64,000 bases of DNA from Paenibacillus terrigena DSM 21567 (GCF_000374845.1 NZ_KB895414.1:1-64000); one strand, 5' to 3'; positions 50,716 to 61,002 are shown, counted from the stretch's first letter. Made by a program: numbers and translations. The notes: generated by a model from the letters alone, not told the origin.

Positions 50716-52108
50716 ATGACAACATCTTTACCCTCAACGTATATCGAACAAATGCGCACGCTCCTCGGTCAAGACGCGGAGCGTTTCTTGCTGTCTTATG
50801 ACGAGCCACGAACACAAGGATTACGAATCAATCCCTTGAAGACAGAGATCGGTAGTGTGCTTACAGCGGAGCTCCGCAAGATGTTTGACTTGGAGCCCGT
50901 CCCTTGGTGCAGCACGGGATTCTATTACGGAGACCATCGCCCAGGCAGACATCCCTATCACGCCGCAGGCTTGTACTATATGCAAGAACCGTCTGCGATG
51001 TCTGCTGTGGAGATGCTGGACCCACAGCCCGGAGAGGTTGTTCTAGACTTAGCAGCAGCACCAGGCGGGAAATCCTCGCATATTGCAGGCAAAATGCAAG
51101 GACAAGGGCTTCTTATCGCAAACGAAATCCACCCTGCACGTGCCAAAATACTCGCCGAGAACATCGAACGGATGGGCGTGTCTAACGCCGTCGTAACGAA
51201 CGCCACGCCGGATGAGCTAGCGGCACGCTTCCCTTCGTTCTTCGACCGGATCATGCTCGATGCCCCATGTTCCGGTGAAGGGATGTTCCGTAAGGACCCT
51301 AACGCATTTCAAGAATGGTCCGAGGACCATGTCGTCATGTGTGCGGCGCGCCAGTGGGACATCTTGGAACAAGCGGTGAAGATGCTGAAGCCAGGCGGTA
51401 CGCTGGCTTACTCGACCTGCACGTTCAATCGTCAGGAGAATGAACTGACGATTGAACGCCTGCTGGCGGCGTTCCCCGCGTTCACGCTAGTGGGAACGGA
51501 GCGCATCTGGCCTCACGATCACCGCGGTGAGGGCCATTTTGTCGCCGTGCTGCGCGCAGCAGCAGGCGAGGGTGGTGCCCGCGAGCCGCAGGCTGCGGGC
51601 GCGGCGCACGGCCGCCGCAAGGCGGAGCGCGCGCCGCGCGGCAAGGGCCAGCCCGCCGCTCCCGCGGCGGCGGGCATGGCCCAGTTCCTCGCGTGGGCCC
51701 GCGAGGAACTGCCCGGCTTCGCGCCGGGCCAGGGCGATGCGCTTCTCTTCGGCGAAGCGCTGTACGGGCTGCCGCAAGTGGGCGGCAGCTCCCTGTCGGC
51801 CGCACAGCTTAGCGGCCTCCGCATCCCACGTGCCGGATTGCACCACGGCACGATCCGCAAGAACCGTATCGAGCCAGCCAGCGCATGCGCTGGCGCTCGC
51901 TGTGAACCCTGCGTGGGCGCGGCTCGTCTATGACTTCGCGCCCGATGCCCCCGAGATCGCCGCGTATCTGCGCGGCGAGACACTACCCGTGCCGCCGGAT
52001 CACAAAGGCTGGGCGCTCGTGACCGTGAATGGCCTGCCGCTCGGCTGGGGCAAAGCCAGCAGTAGTCAACTGAAGAACCACTATCCGAAAGGCTTACGTC
52101 TTCCGTAA
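50716..52108 (+). pseudogene. RsmF-type rRNA m5C methyltransferase, frameshifted near its end
   Basis: The first frame (50716-51933) has the RsmB/RsmF methyltransferase core: PSAMSAVEML, LDLAAAPGGKSSHIA (SAM motif I), DAPCSGEGMFRKD (motif IV, catalytic Cys) and YSTCTFNRQENE (motif VI, second Cys). After RKNRIEPA it drifts into nonsense. A frame one base away supplies the missing C-terminus from about 51880 (HALALAVNPAWARLVYDFAP ... NHYPKGLRLP) to 52108. One extra base near 51875-51885 explains it. The interdomain region 51560-51740 is extremely GC-rich and low-complexity. It is a paralogue of the gene at 55370. Confidence 0.8.
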
Positions 52109-52136
52109 GCTCATTCGCTTCATCGCATGACATAGA

Positions 52137-52176
52137 GAAGCCCTGTTGCTCCAAAATCAAGGAACGACAGGGCTTC
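52137..52176. terminator. Bidirectional terminator
   Basis: GAAGCCCTGT (52137-52146) pairs with ACAGGGCTTC (52167-52176). It lies between the methyltransferase gene and the converging acidic-protein gene; CGTCTTATTT follows. Confidence 0.8.
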
Positions 52177-52184
52177 CGTCTTAT

Positions 52185-53258
52185 TTAATCCACTTCATTC
52201 TCAAACTGAATTTCATCAATGACTTCATTCCGGAACATCAGTGTCAAGTGCAGTGCTTCATATTCCACCGATTTATCTAATTCGCGCATGAGCAGCGTAC
52301 ACATATGCGCACGATCCTCCGTTGTGCCAGGAACATCCAGCTCGATAAATCCGCTTAATCCTTCATCGCCTATATCTACGGTAGCAATCCCTACGGGAAC
52401 GGAACCATAACGTTCATGATGATATATTGCATAGGTCAGCACAAGATTGTCGTCACGCACAGGTTCGATCGAATAGCCTTCAAAGGTATGTTCCATCAAA
52501 GAAGCATTCATGAAAATTTCAGCTTCTTCTTCATCTTCTTCAGCTTCTTCGTCTTCGCCGTCCTCCAGCAAATCTTCATGCGTCAACGCCATCGTCTGCA
52601 GTTGCATGTCACCCAGCTTCATTTCCAGATGAATGGTATCCATCAATTGCTCATCTAGATCACGAACGATCAGTGCGGTTAATTGATCCATCTCTTCTTC
52701 ACTTGGCAGACGGTCCCATCGAACTTCACCTATCGCATCTGCACCATACTGTTTCACCACAGATACAGCCAGCAGATCATCTTCCATGTCGTATACTTCA
52801 TAGACGGTAACATGACGCCCTGCGCTAATGACCTCAAGTCTTAAAATTTCGGCTTCAGCAAATTCCTCAATCCGCTCAAAATCCGTCTCGTCCTCTTCCT
52901 CGACTTCTAAGTCTACTTCTCGTTCCATCTCATCCGGGTACCATTCATGAACGATCGCCTGATCCTCAATTTCTTCACTCGTTGATACAATCGTCTCAAA
53001 AGGGCTGTACGAGACAAATACATCGCATTTTGGCGCGGACAACGCACCTGCAAGACCCTGCACATATTGGGTAATCAATTCTAAGACTTCAGGCTTCTCC
53101 TCGCGTGACAGAGAATCTTGCTCCAATTGAACAGAACCTGCTACCCGTTCTCCTTCGCGATAGATGAGCGAGATTGTTCCGACATATCGATGATTCAAGA
53201 CGATATCATGCACTTCACCGCCAGATGTCTTCAGATCAGGTCGTAGGTTGATATTCAT
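52185..53258 (-). CDS. Acidic protein of unknown function
   Basis: 357 residues, strongly acidic, with Glu/Asp runs at ~125-145 and ~245-265 that separate three similar-sized beta-rich segments. Segments contain repeated patterns (HRYVGTISLIYREGE, LLAVSVVKQYGADAIGEV, YGSVPVGIATVDIGDEG), so it looks like three divergent copies of one ~80-residue module. No catalytic motif or signal peptide. GGAG precedes the ATG. It seems to be a Paenibacillus-type conserved cytosolic protein; function unknown. Confidence 0.7.
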   Translation of the reverse strand: MNINLRPDLKTSGGEVHDIVLNHRYVGTISLIYREGERVAGSVQLEQDSLSREEKPEVLELITQYVQGLAGALSAPKCDVFVSYSPFETIVSTSEEIEDQAIVHEWYPDEMEREVDLEVEEEDETDFERIEEFAEAEILRLEVISAGRHVTVYEVYDMEDDLLAVSVVKQYGADAIGEVRWDRLPSEEEMDQLTALIVRDLDEQLMDTIHLEMKLGDMQLQTMALTHEDLLEDGEDEEAEEDEEEAEIFMNASLMEHTFEGYSIEPVRDDNLVLTYAIYHHERYGSVPVGIATVDIGDEGLSGFIELDVPGTTEDRAHMCTLLMRELDKSVEYEALHLTLMFRNEVIDEIQFENEVD

Positions 53259-53479
53259 TCCTCCGTCACTCCTTCTACATTTCTTGCTTCCACTTATTCC
53301 AGTTCTAGGATTCCCACCAGACGTCGAAGTATTCGAACGCCCATTTCTGCGGACTCGGGATAAACGTCCAATCTTATAAAAATCGGCTTCATACTATAGA
53401 TTATTCGAAGATGGAGATATACACCCAGCCCCCTGGATCTTCATTTTCGCAGAAACAAGATTAAAGGAGGAATTATGCA

Positions 53480-53572
53480 ATGGGCGGAGTAGGCGATGGA
53501 TTTTTCACTTCGGCAGCTACTATTCTTGTATTATTTATCTTGTTAGTAATCGTATCGTGTGCATGCATCTAA
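53480..53572 (+). CDS. yjcZ: YjcZ-family small sporulation protein
   Basis: 30 residues, Gly-rich start (MGGVGDGFFT) then one membrane helix TILVLFILLVIVSCACI. This is the pattern of YjcZ/YtrH-like tiny proteins found in sporulating Bacillota. AAAGGAGG precedes the ATG. CATACTATA (53390-53398) upstream resembles -10 elements of late sporulation sigma factors, but no clear -35 is seen. Confidence 0.8.
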   Translation: MGGVGDGFFTSAATILVLFILLVIVSCACI

Positions 53573-53655
53573 AGATTCTCTCGTACGATATAACCAGCAT
53601 CTAAATAGATGATTCGATCTTGCATCAATGGGGATTACGCATGATCCTATGCACA

Positions 53656-53707
53656 CAAAAGAGGCATTTCCACCCGTAGGTTACTACGAAGGAACGCCTC
53701 TTTTTTC
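53656..53707 (+). terminator. Terminator after yjcZ
   Basis: AAGAGGCATTTCC pairs with GGAACGCCTCTT with one mismatch, followed by TTTTT. Convergent with the phosphatase gene that ends at 53768. Confidence 0.8.
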
Positions 53708-53767
53708 TTTTTGTTTGATCATAGCGTCAATAGTCATTATTTATCAAAATGGAATCGAAATAATGAA

Positions 53768-54568
53768 TTAGAGACAATATTTCACAAGCGCTAAATGGAC
53801 ACCATCTTCATTATTGCTCAAAGTAATATCATCAGCAGCTGCTTTTACTTCGATAGGAGAGTTGTCCATCGCAATCCCCACACCCGCGAATTGAAGCATC
53901 GTAATATCGTTATAATAGTTACCGATCGCCAAGATTGCGCTAGCGTCTACCTCTCGACTTGCAGCGCAATGCTTCAGAGCATTTCCCTTCGAGGCTCTCG
54001 CATGCATAATATCAATGAAATAATCCCCACTGCGAATAATCGTGAGCTCGTGTATCCATGTATTCCACTCGGCTTCAAGCTCATCCATTTGTCCTTTCGT
54101 ACCGAAAGCCGTCATTTTGACCATCTGGTCCGTTAGTGATCCATCCACGGGCAGCACCAATGGTACGACATAGAATTTGCCGTACATTGCGAGCACTTCT
54201 TCTGTCAGAATATCTTCCCGCTCAACATACAGCTCATTGGCCGTATTGAGATCAAAATGATAGTGATGTTCTCGGCAATACGCCTTGAATGGGGCTAGCT
54301 CGCTATCTGCAATCACATACTGATGAATAATCTTACGTGTGGCCGACTCCATCGTCACAGCGCCGTTGTGTGTAATGACTGTCCCAACAAGTCCTAATTG
54401 TTCCAGCAATGGAATCGTGCTGCTCGGGTTACGTCCCGTACATAATACGATCTCTGCACCTTGCTTCGCGACCTCGAGAATCGACTCTCTTGTTTTGGGG
54501 GTAATTTCGTGATGATCATTAATCAAAGTACCATCGACGTCTAGTGCAATCATTTGAAAACGGTTCAT
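53768..54568 (-). CDS. Cof-type HAD phosphatase
   Basis: 266 residues. HAD motifs are the nucleophile region ALDVDGTLIN (residues 8-17), motif II LCTGRN, motif III Lys within the cap-following region (ARASKGNALKH), and motif IV GNYYNDITML. A C2 cap lies between (~85-195). Hydrolyses small phosphorylated metabolites; the substrate cannot be read from sequence. AGGAGCAGAAGCAT precedes the ATG. Confidence 0.92.
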   Translation of the reverse strand: MNRFQMIALDVDGTLINDHHEITPKTRESILEVAKQGAEIVLCTGRNPSSTIPLLEQLGLVGTVITHNGAVTMESATRKIIHQYVIADSELAPFKAYCREHHYHFDLNTANELYVEREDILTEEVLAMYGKFYVVPLVLPVDGSLTDQMVKMTAFGTKGQMDELEAEWNTWIHELTIIRSGDYFIDIMHARASKGNALKHCAASREVDASAILAIGNYYNDITMLQFAGVGIAMDNSPIEVKAAADDITLSNNEDGVHLALVKYCL

Positions 54569-54621
54569 ATGCTTCTGCTCCTATCTCTTCGGCCTCTGTT
54601 TGGCCTTTCTATATTTCTCGG

Positions 54622-55365
54622 CTATTCCCGCTCTTGCTTAAGTCCCGCTAGCTCTTCCTTTGTCAATTCACGATAATGACCTTCCTCAAGCGCTGAATCG
54701 AGTATCAATGAGCCCATCGAGATCCGCTGGAGATAGACGACCTTCTTACCGACGGATTCGAACATCCGCTTGACTTGATGGAATTTGCCTTCTGTAATGG
54801 TCAATTGGATTCTGGAGACCACTTCGGGTCCCGAACGATCGTGACTTAGAATCGTTAATTCTGCAGGTTTCGTGACATACCCATCATCCAATGTCACACC
54901 CACCATAAATGCCGCAATATCTGACTCTCCGACGTCTCCAACAACATTCGCAATATAGGTCTTCGGGACATGTCTCCTGGGAGATAACAGCTCATGGGAG
55001 AGCTTCCCGTCATTCGTTAAGAGCAATAGTCCTACGGTATCTTTGTCCAAGCGCCCCACGGGGAATGGTTCAAAGATGCGTTCTTCGTCATCCAGTAGAT
55101 CAATGACCGTCTGGTCATGCCGATCTTCTGTCGCGGAGATTACCCCAGCAGGCTTGTTCAACATCAGATATATGAACTCCCGGTAGTGTACGCGCTCACC
55201 ATCCAGCATAATAATATCTTCTTCCGGCTGGACTTGTAATCCGTTATCCTTGACCACGCGGTCATTCACCGTAATTCTGCCCTGCTTGGCCCATTTCTTA
55301 ATCTCACTGCGCGTACCAAGTCCCATATGACTAAGTACTTTATCTAATCGAATCGTATTTCTCAT
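54622..55365 (-). CDS. RsuA/RluB-family pseudouridine synthase
   Basis: 247 residues from ATG 55365 with GGAGGTGGAC upstream. An N-terminal S4 RNA-binding domain (LDKVLSHMGLGTRSEIKKW) is followed by the catalytic domain with GRLDKDTVGLLLLT, in which the Asp attacks uridine, and by EGKFHQVKRMFESVG. It isomerises one uridine in rRNA. It begins 4 bp after the stop of the RsmF-type gene, so the two rRNA-modifying genes form an operon. Confidence 0.9.
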   Translation of the reverse strand: MRNTIRLDKVLSHMGLGTRSEIKKWAKQGRITVNDRVVKDNGLQVQPEEDIIMLDGERVHYREFIYLMLNKPAGVISATEDRHDQTVIDLLDDEERIFEPFPVGRLDKDTVGLLLLTNDGKLSHELLSPRRHVPKTYIANVVGDVGESDIAAFMVGVTLDDGYVTKPAELTILSHDRSGPEVVSRIQLTITEGKFHQVKRMFESVGKKVVYLQRISMGSLILDSALEEGHYRELTKEELAGLKQERE

Positions 55366-55369
55366 CGAT

Positions 55370-56851
55370 TTATGTCCACCTCCACCCAGCTGGGTATTCA
55401 TTCTTTAACATGCCATCAATCCATTTGCCCCATCCAACAGAATAACCGTCAATACAGATAAGCACATATCCTTTTGCAGCTACCTTCTCATTTGCAAGCT
55501 GCACACGTTCTACCGGGATCGATAATGTCTCACCTTTCAAATAACGGACCGCTTCATCCGTGCTAGATTGTAGATCAATGCGTCTTACAACCTCCTGATG
55601 ATGTAATGCTGTAGCAAGAGGATGCGAAGGCTCAAATCGGTTTTTCTTTAACGTTCCAATGAAGAATCCAGGCCTTACCACTTTCAATCCGGTCAAGCGA
55701 TCTTGACCGACAGGCGACATGTAAACATGTTGTCCGTAACGCACAAGCTCACCCGTTAATACAATCCGAAGATGATTGCGCATGAACTGCTCTACTTGAT
55801 CTCGTTCATCCGGTGTCAATTTTGTTTTGACTTCGGATTCCCTGTTGCGCTTTTCTTTCCTAGATGATTGATCCACGAAGTCTTCCTGGAGCACTTCAGA
55901 GCCATCATGCTGCATCACAGCGAGGAAATGTCCTTCCCCTTCAACAAGGTGCGGCCACAGTCTGCCCGTATCGTTCACGGCTTGAATCGTCTCTTCTTCA
56001 AAAGCTTTTCCCGAGGCATCCGTTAAAGTACGAATCCATTCCCCTCGGCCCGCCGCGAAGCCGCTAGTGCTCGGAACAGGCACGATATGGAATCCAGGAT
56101 GTCGCTCTAGAAATTCTGCGATCATTGCTTCATTTTCTTCAGGGGAGAACGTGCATGTCGAATAAACAATGCGACCGCCGGGAGCGAGGAGCGAAGCGGC
56201 AGTCCTCAAAATATCGCGCTGCATAAGGACGCAATTCTCGACGGAATGCTTCTCCCACTGCTTCGCCATGTCTTCATCTTTTCGGAACATGCCTTCCCCC
56301 GAACATGGCGCATCAATCAATATTTTATCAAAAGCATGCTTGAACGTACGTGCAATCTCCTCTGGCAGCGCATTCAGTACAACCGCATTTCGTACGCCGT
56401 ACAGCTCCATATTTTTGGCTAAGGCCTTCGTACGGTCTGCATTATTGTCATTGGTCACGAGAAGGCCTGTCCCAGCAAGCTTTGCCGCAATTTGTGTCGA
56501 CTTGCCGCCTGGTGCCGCGCATAAATCAAGGACCCGGTTACCCGCTTCAATCTCTAGTAATTCGACAGGCGCCATCGCACTCGGCTCTTGGATATAATAG
56601 AGCCCAGCATGATAATAAGGATGTTTGCCTGGACGCGCATCTTCCTCCACATAGAACCCCTCTGGCACCCAAGGAATGGGCCTAAGCGAGAACGGTGAGA
56701 GCTCCTTAAATTGACCAACGGCTATTTTTAGTGTATTCACACGAATCCCATAAAATCTTGGCGCATCGTAAGAGGCCATGAATGCCTCGTATTCTTCGCC
56801 TAATAGTCGCTCCATCTTCGCCCTGAATGCGAGCGGCAACGTTATTCCCAT
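55370..56851 (-). CDS. RsmF-type 16S rRNA m5C methyltransferase
   Basis: 493 residues, intact. Core motifs are LDLCAAPGGKSTQIA (SAM binding), DAPCSGEGMFRKD and YSTCTFSPEENE with the two catalytic cysteines. The C-terminal PUA-like region ends NEYPAGWRW. It shares the domain order and many exact motifs with the frameshifted paralogue at 50716. AGGAATGATACAGA precedes the ATG. Likely methylates a cytosine in 16S rRNA. Confidence 0.9.
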   Translation of the reverse strand: MGITLPLAFRAKMERLLGEEYEAFMASYDAPRFYGIRVNTLKIAVGQFKELSPFSLRPIPWVPEGFYVEEDARPGKHPYYHAGLYYIQEPSAMAPVELLEIEAGNRVLDLCAAPGGKSTQIAAKLAGTGLLVTNDNNADRTKALAKNMELYGVRNAVVLNALPEEIARTFKHAFDKILIDAPCSGEGMFRKDEDMAKQWEKHSVENCVLMQRDILRTAASLLAPGGRIVYSTCTFSPEENEAMIAEFLERHPGFHIVPVPSTSGFAAGRGEWIRTLTDASGKAFEEETIQAVNDTGRLWPHLVEGEGHFLAVMQHDGSEVLQEDFVDQSSRKEKRNRESEVKTKLTPDERDQVEQFMRNHLRIVLTGELVRYGQHVYMSPVGQDRLTGLKVVRPGFFIGTLKKNRFEPSHPLATALHHQEVVRRIDLQSSTDEAVRYLKGETLSIPVERVQLANEKVAAKGYVLICIDGYSVGWGKWIDGMLKNEYPAGWRWT

Positions 56852-57156
56852 TCTGTATCATTCCTATCATGAAGTAATCTACCCTATTGACGGTTCCGAA
56901 CATATTAATATAAACTAACTGTAAACTTCACCTAATTATTGCCAATCACGTCACGATTCACCGCGGTAAATTCCAAAAATTTCTACTCTTCATGTCGATT
57001 AACCTCAGCAAGCAACCACATCCAGGAATACGCACTGGAATACCACTCACCTAGAGCACATACTTCAAGATTATACACCATTCTAACTGAATTAACCTTC
57101 AAAACTGAATACCACCAATTGAAATCATGCTGTTCCATATCAAAATGAGGTGACTT
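56852..57156. other. Intergenic region upstream of the oligopeptide transporter
   Basis: 305 bp between divergent genes. I see AT-rich promoter-like stretches (for example ATTAATATAAACT near 56905) but no riboswitch, no convincing -35/-10 pair and no gene. GAGGTGACTT lies just before the first transporter start. Confidence 0.5.
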
Positions 57157-58179
57157 ATGAGCGAACTCACTCCAACTCCCTTGCTTGAAGTCGAGCATTT
57201 GCATGCTGGATTTCATATTCAAGGAAAGATGTATCATGCAGTTGATAATGTCTCTCTGAAACTTCACGCCGGCAAAATTATTTGCATTGTAGGCGAGTCC
57301 GGCTGCGGGAAGAGCGTGCTTTCTCTATCCATTATGGATCTTCTCCCTAAAGGCATCGGCTCCGTCACGGAAGGAAGAGTCCATTTTAATGGGCGCGATA
57401 TTACGAAGCTGTCGATGGAAGAGATGAACAAGATTCGTGGGAAAGAGATCAGTATGATCTTCCAAGAACCGATGACCGCCCTTAATCCTGTATTTACCAT
57501 TGGATCGCAGCTGCAAGAAGTCCTCCACAATCACACGACCATGAGTAAGAAAGTGTCCCGCGCACGCGTCATTGAACTGCTGAAGCAAGTTGGCATTTCA
57601 AGGGCTGATCATATTGTGGATGAGTATCCACATCAATTGTCCGGCGGTATGCGTCAACGCGTGATGATTGCGATGGCCATTGCCTGCAATCCCAAGCTGC
57701 TGATCGCGGATGAACCGACAACAGCACTCGATGTCACCATTCAAGCTCAGATTCTTGAGCTTCTCAAAGATATTAAGCAACATAGCGATATGTCCATTCT
57801 GTTTATCACGCATGATCTTGGCGTTGTCGCTGAGATGGCGGATGAAGTGATCGTCATGTACGGCGGACAGATCGTAGAGCAAGCTCCTGTCGCTGCCATC
57901 TTCCATGATCCGAAGCATCCTTACCTGCGTCTACTCTTGCAATCGATTCCAAGAATGGAGGAGACCAAACATCGCCTTGAATCTATCCAAGGTATCGTTC
58001 CGTCTCTTCGAAATATGCCGCGTGTTGGCTGCCGGTTCGCAGATCGCTGCCCATCCGTGATGGACAACTGCCGAACCGTGACACCGCAGCTGCTAAAGGA
58101 TGCAGGTGGTCACGCCGTTCGCTGCCTGCTGTACCAAGATACGTCATCACGATATTCGGAACAGGAGGTGAAATCATGA
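57157..58179 (+). CDS. oppD: Oligopeptide ABC transporter ATPase (OppD/AppD)
   Basis: 340 residues. Walker A GESGCGKS (~46-53), Q-loop FQEPMTALNP, signature LSGGMRQRV, Walker B LLIADEPTTALD, and switch His in FITHDLGVVAE. The C-terminal oligopeptide-transporter domain has a cysteine cluster (GCRFADRCPS, CRTVTP, CLLY) typical of Opp/Dpp ATPases and possibly binding Fe-S. Overlaps the next gene by ATGA. Confidence 0.93.
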   Translation: MSELTPTPLLEVEHLHAGFHIQGKMYHAVDNVSLKLHAGKIICIVGESGCGKSVLSLSIMDLLPKGIGSVTEGRVHFNGRDITKLSMEEMNKIRGKEISMIFQEPMTALNPVFTIGSQLQEVLHNHTTMSKKVSRARVIELLKQVGISRADHIVDEYPHQLSGGMRQRVMIAMAIACNPKLLIADEPTTALDVTIQAQILELLKDIKQHSDMSILFITHDLGVVAEMADEVIVMYGGQIVEQAPVAAIFHDPKHPYLRLLLQSIPRMEETKHRLESIQGIVPSLRNMPRVGCRFADRCPSVMDNCRTVTPQLLKDAGGHAVRCLLYQDTSSRYSEQEVKS

Positions 58180-59168
58180 GTCAATCGAAACAATCCGTTG
58201 GGGCACCCCTCCTTGAAATTACGAATCTGAAGAAGCATTATCCAATCTATGGCGGCATTTTTCGTAGACAAATCGGCAGCGTTAAAGCCGTCGATAATCT
58301 GACGCTTACCCTTCAGCAAGGCGAGACTGTCGGCCTTGTCGGCGAATCAGGATGCGGAAAATCGACGGCAGGGCGCACCATTCTGCGACTAACCGATCCA
58401 ACCGAAGGGTCGATTCGCTTCGAAGGTCAAGACGTCACTTCGATCCGTGGAGAGAAGCTTAGACAGCTTCGCCAAAACATGCAGATGGTCTTCCAAGATC
58501 CATTCGCCTCGTTAAATCCGAAGATGATGGTCGGTCATATCGTGAGCGAGCCTATTCGGAACTATAACCGTATCCAAGAAAAAGCACTCACAGAAGAAAC
58601 GATGCAGCTTCTTGAACGTGTAGGATTACCTGCGGAAGCCTACTACAAATACCCGCATGAATTCTCCGGAGGACAACGGCAGCGTATCGGGATTGCACGA
58701 TCACTCGCGCTCAAGCCGAAGCTGATCGTTGCTGACGAGCCCGTATCGGCCCTGGACGTATCTGTTCAATCTCAAGTTTTGAATCTACTCCAAGACCTGC
58801 AAGATGATTTTAAATTAACCTATTTATTTATTGCGCATGACCTTAGTGTCGTGAAGCATATCAGTAATCGCATCGGCGTGATGTATTTAGGCAGTCTGGT
58901 CGAGATTGCTGCGACTGACAGCATGTATCGCTCGCCATTGCATCCTTATACCCAGGCCTTAATCTCTGCGATCCCTGTTCCGGATCCGCTGAAGCGTAAG
59001 GAACGCATCGTATTACAAGGCGATGTGCCAAGTCCTGCCAATCCGCCAACCGGCTGCGCATTCCATCCGCGCTGCGTGCATGCGACAGCCATCTGCCGCG
59101 AAGTTCGCCCACAGTTACACCAGGCTGCACCTGGTCACCAGGTCGCCTGTCATTTATACACGACATAA
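58176..59168 (+). CDS. oppF: Oligopeptide ABC transporter ATPase (OppF/AppF)
   Basis: 330 residues. Walker [12 protein letters not shown], signature [10 protein letters not shown], Walker [13 protein letters not shown], switch [11 protein letters not shown], and a C-terminal cysteine cluster ([13 protein letters not shown]). It pairs with OppD to form the ATPase heterodimer. GGAGGTGAAATC within oppD serves as its ribosome site. Confidence 0.93.
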   Translation: MSQSKQSVGAPLLEITNLKKHYPIYGGIFRRQIGSVKAVDNLTLTLQQGETVGLVGESGCGKSTAGRTILRLTDPTEGSIRFEGQDVTSIRGEKLRQLRQNMQMVFQDPFASLNPKMMVGHIVSEPIRNYNRIQEKALTEETMQLLERVGLPAEAYYKYPHEFSGGQRQRIGIARSLALKPKLIVADEPVSALDVSVQSQVLNLLQDLQDDFKLTYLFIAHDLSVVKHISNRIGVMYLGSLVEIAATDSMYRSPLHPYTQALISAIPVPDPLKRKERIVLQGDVPSPANPPTGCAFHPRCVHATAICREVRPQLHQAAPGHQVACHLYTT

Positions 59169-59199
59169 ATAAACATTTATTCGAAGGAGGCGTTTTACG

Positions 59200-60990
59200 A
59201 TGAAGAAATTTCTAACATTGATGCTCTGCACATTCCTCGTCATTTCATTACTCGCAGCATGCGGCAGCACGAAAGAAGCAACGACAGAGACCAAGAAAGA
59301 GGCCACAAAGGATCAGGGCAAAGACGCAACAACCGAGAATAAGACCGAGACGAAGACGGAACCGACGACGGAGGCAACAAATGATCAACCCAAACCAGGC
59401 GGTAAAGTTACATACGGTTATGGTCAGCCTTTCAAGGGGCTTCTGGAATCAGCCTTCTGGCAAGGGCAAGATGACGGCTTGATCATAAGCGTCATCGATG
59501 ACAGTTTATTTAAGACAGGTGATGACCTGAAAAATTATCCTAACATTGCGAGCTGGACAGAATCTCCAGATCACAAAACATTCAAGTTTACGATCAAGCA
59601 AGGCGTCAAGTGGCATAATGGCGACGAATTAACCGTCGAAGACTGGAAATTCGCGCTTGAAGTCATCGCACACAAAGATTATACAGGCCCGCGTTACTCG
59701 AACGTTGAGATGATCCAAGGGGCTAAAGAATACCATGAAGGCAAAGCAAAAGAGATTTCCGGGATCAAAGTCATTGACCCGTACAACATTGAAATTACGG
59801 TAAATAAAGCAGCTGTCAATACACTCGATAACCTATGGAGCTCGCCAATGAACAAGAAGTATTATGAAGGCGTTCCTGTGGCCAAAATGGATTCCAGTGA
59901 CCAAGTTCGTAAGAACCCGATCGGTCTTGGACCTTTCAAAGTGAAAAAAATTCAACCGGGTGAATTCGTAGAACTCGAGCGTTTCGATGATTACTGGCAA
60001 GGTAAACCGTACCTCGATACGATCGTTTACAAGGTGATTGACGATAAACTTGCAACATCTTTACTTGAAAAAGGCGAAATCGACTATATGTCGTTGCCGA
60101 ATTCGCAATACAAAGAAGCTGAGAAGCTTAAGAATATTTCACTGACCAAAAATGACTCCCTATCCTACAGCTATATCGGCTTCAGCCTTGGACACTGGGA
60201 TAAGAAACAAGAAAAAGTTGTCATGGATAAACCAAAATTCGCAGACAAACGTCTTCGTCAAGCGATGTACTATGCCATTGATGTTCCAGGCATGATCGAT
60301 GCTTTCTCCAATGGATTAGGTACGCCTATCTACGCACCGATGCCAACCGTGAGCTGGGCGAAGATTCCAGACGATCAGATCACCAAATACGCCTATGATC
60401 CAGAAAAAGCGAAACAATTGCTTGATGAAGCTGGATACAAAGATGTAGACGGCGATGGCTTCCGTGAAGATCCAAAAGGCAAGAAGTTTACGATCAATTT
60501 CGATGCGATGCAAGGTTCAGAAATTGCAGAACCACGTGCACAATACATTCTTCAAATGTGGAAAGATGTAGGTTTAAACGCGAAACTGAATGGCGGCGCT
60601 CTCAAAGAATTTAACTTATTCTACGATACGATTCAAAATGATGATCCTTCTGTAGAAACATTTATGGGTGCATGGGGACTTGCGAGTGACCCAGATCCTT
60701 CAGGTCTATGGACAGAAAAAGATGCATGGAACTTCCCTCGTTGGGTGAATGCAGCGTCCGACAAGCTCATTGCGGATGGTATTGGCGAGAAAGCATTCGA
60801 TCCAGAACAACGTAAACAAATCTATTTTGAGTGGCAAAAACTAGTCAATGAAGAAGTGCCTATGATCTTCCTATCTGCACCACAAGACGTTGCTGCGATT
60901 AATAATCGTCTGAAAGGCGTTCATCTGAACTCTTTCTCCAGCAGCAACTTGTTAGATGCACACTTATGGTGGGTGACAGACGGAAAATAG
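59200..60990 (+). CDS. oppA: Oligopeptide-binding lipoprotein (SBP family 5)
   Basis: 596 residues. Signal peptide with lipobox LAAC (Cys21), then a Thr/Lys/Glu linker (~25-65). The SBP_bac_5 domain includes KTFKFTIKQGVKWHNGDEL (the family signature) and RLRQAMYYAIDVPGMID. Binds peptides outside the cell and delivers them to the permeases. Strong site AAGGAGGCG. It lies between the ATPase and permease genes, the app-type order D-F-A-B-C. Confidence 0.93.
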   Translation: MKKFLTLMLCTFLVISLLAACGSTKEATTETKKEATKDQGKDATTENKTETKTEPTTEATNDQPKPGGKVTYGYGQPFKGLLESAFWQGQDDGLIISVIDDSLFKTGDDLKNYPNIASWTESPDHKTFKFTIKQGVKWHNGDELTVEDWKFALEVIAHKDYTGPRYSNVEMIQGAKEYHEGKAKEISGIKVIDPYNIEITVNKAAVNTLDNLWSSPMNKKYYEGVPVAKMDSSDQVRKNPIGLGPFKVKKIQPGEFVELERFDDYWQGKPYLDTIVYKVIDDKLATSLLEKGEIDYMSLPNSQYKEAEKLKNISLTKNDSLSYSYIGFSLGHWDKKQEKVVMDKPKFADKRLRQAMYYAIDVPGMIDAFSNGLGTPIYAPMPTVSWAKIPDDQITKYAYDPEKAKQLLDEAGYKDVDGDGFREDPKGKKFTINFDAMQGSEIAEPRAQYILQMWKDVGLNAKLNGGALKEFNLFYDTIQNDDPSVETFMGAWGLASDPDPSGLWTEKDAWNFPRWVNAASDKLIADGIGEKAFDPEQRKQIYFEWQKLVNEEVPMIFLSAPQDVAAINNRLKGVHLNSFSSSNLLDAHLWWVTDGK

Positions 60991-61002
60991 GAGTGAACGA
61001 CC

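Noticed and set aside
51482-52160. Overlapping minus-strand frames of up to 213 codons opposite the first RsmF-type gene
   Set aside because: Arg/Ala/Pro-rich translations typical of antisense frames in GC-rich coding DNA; no start signals or motifs.
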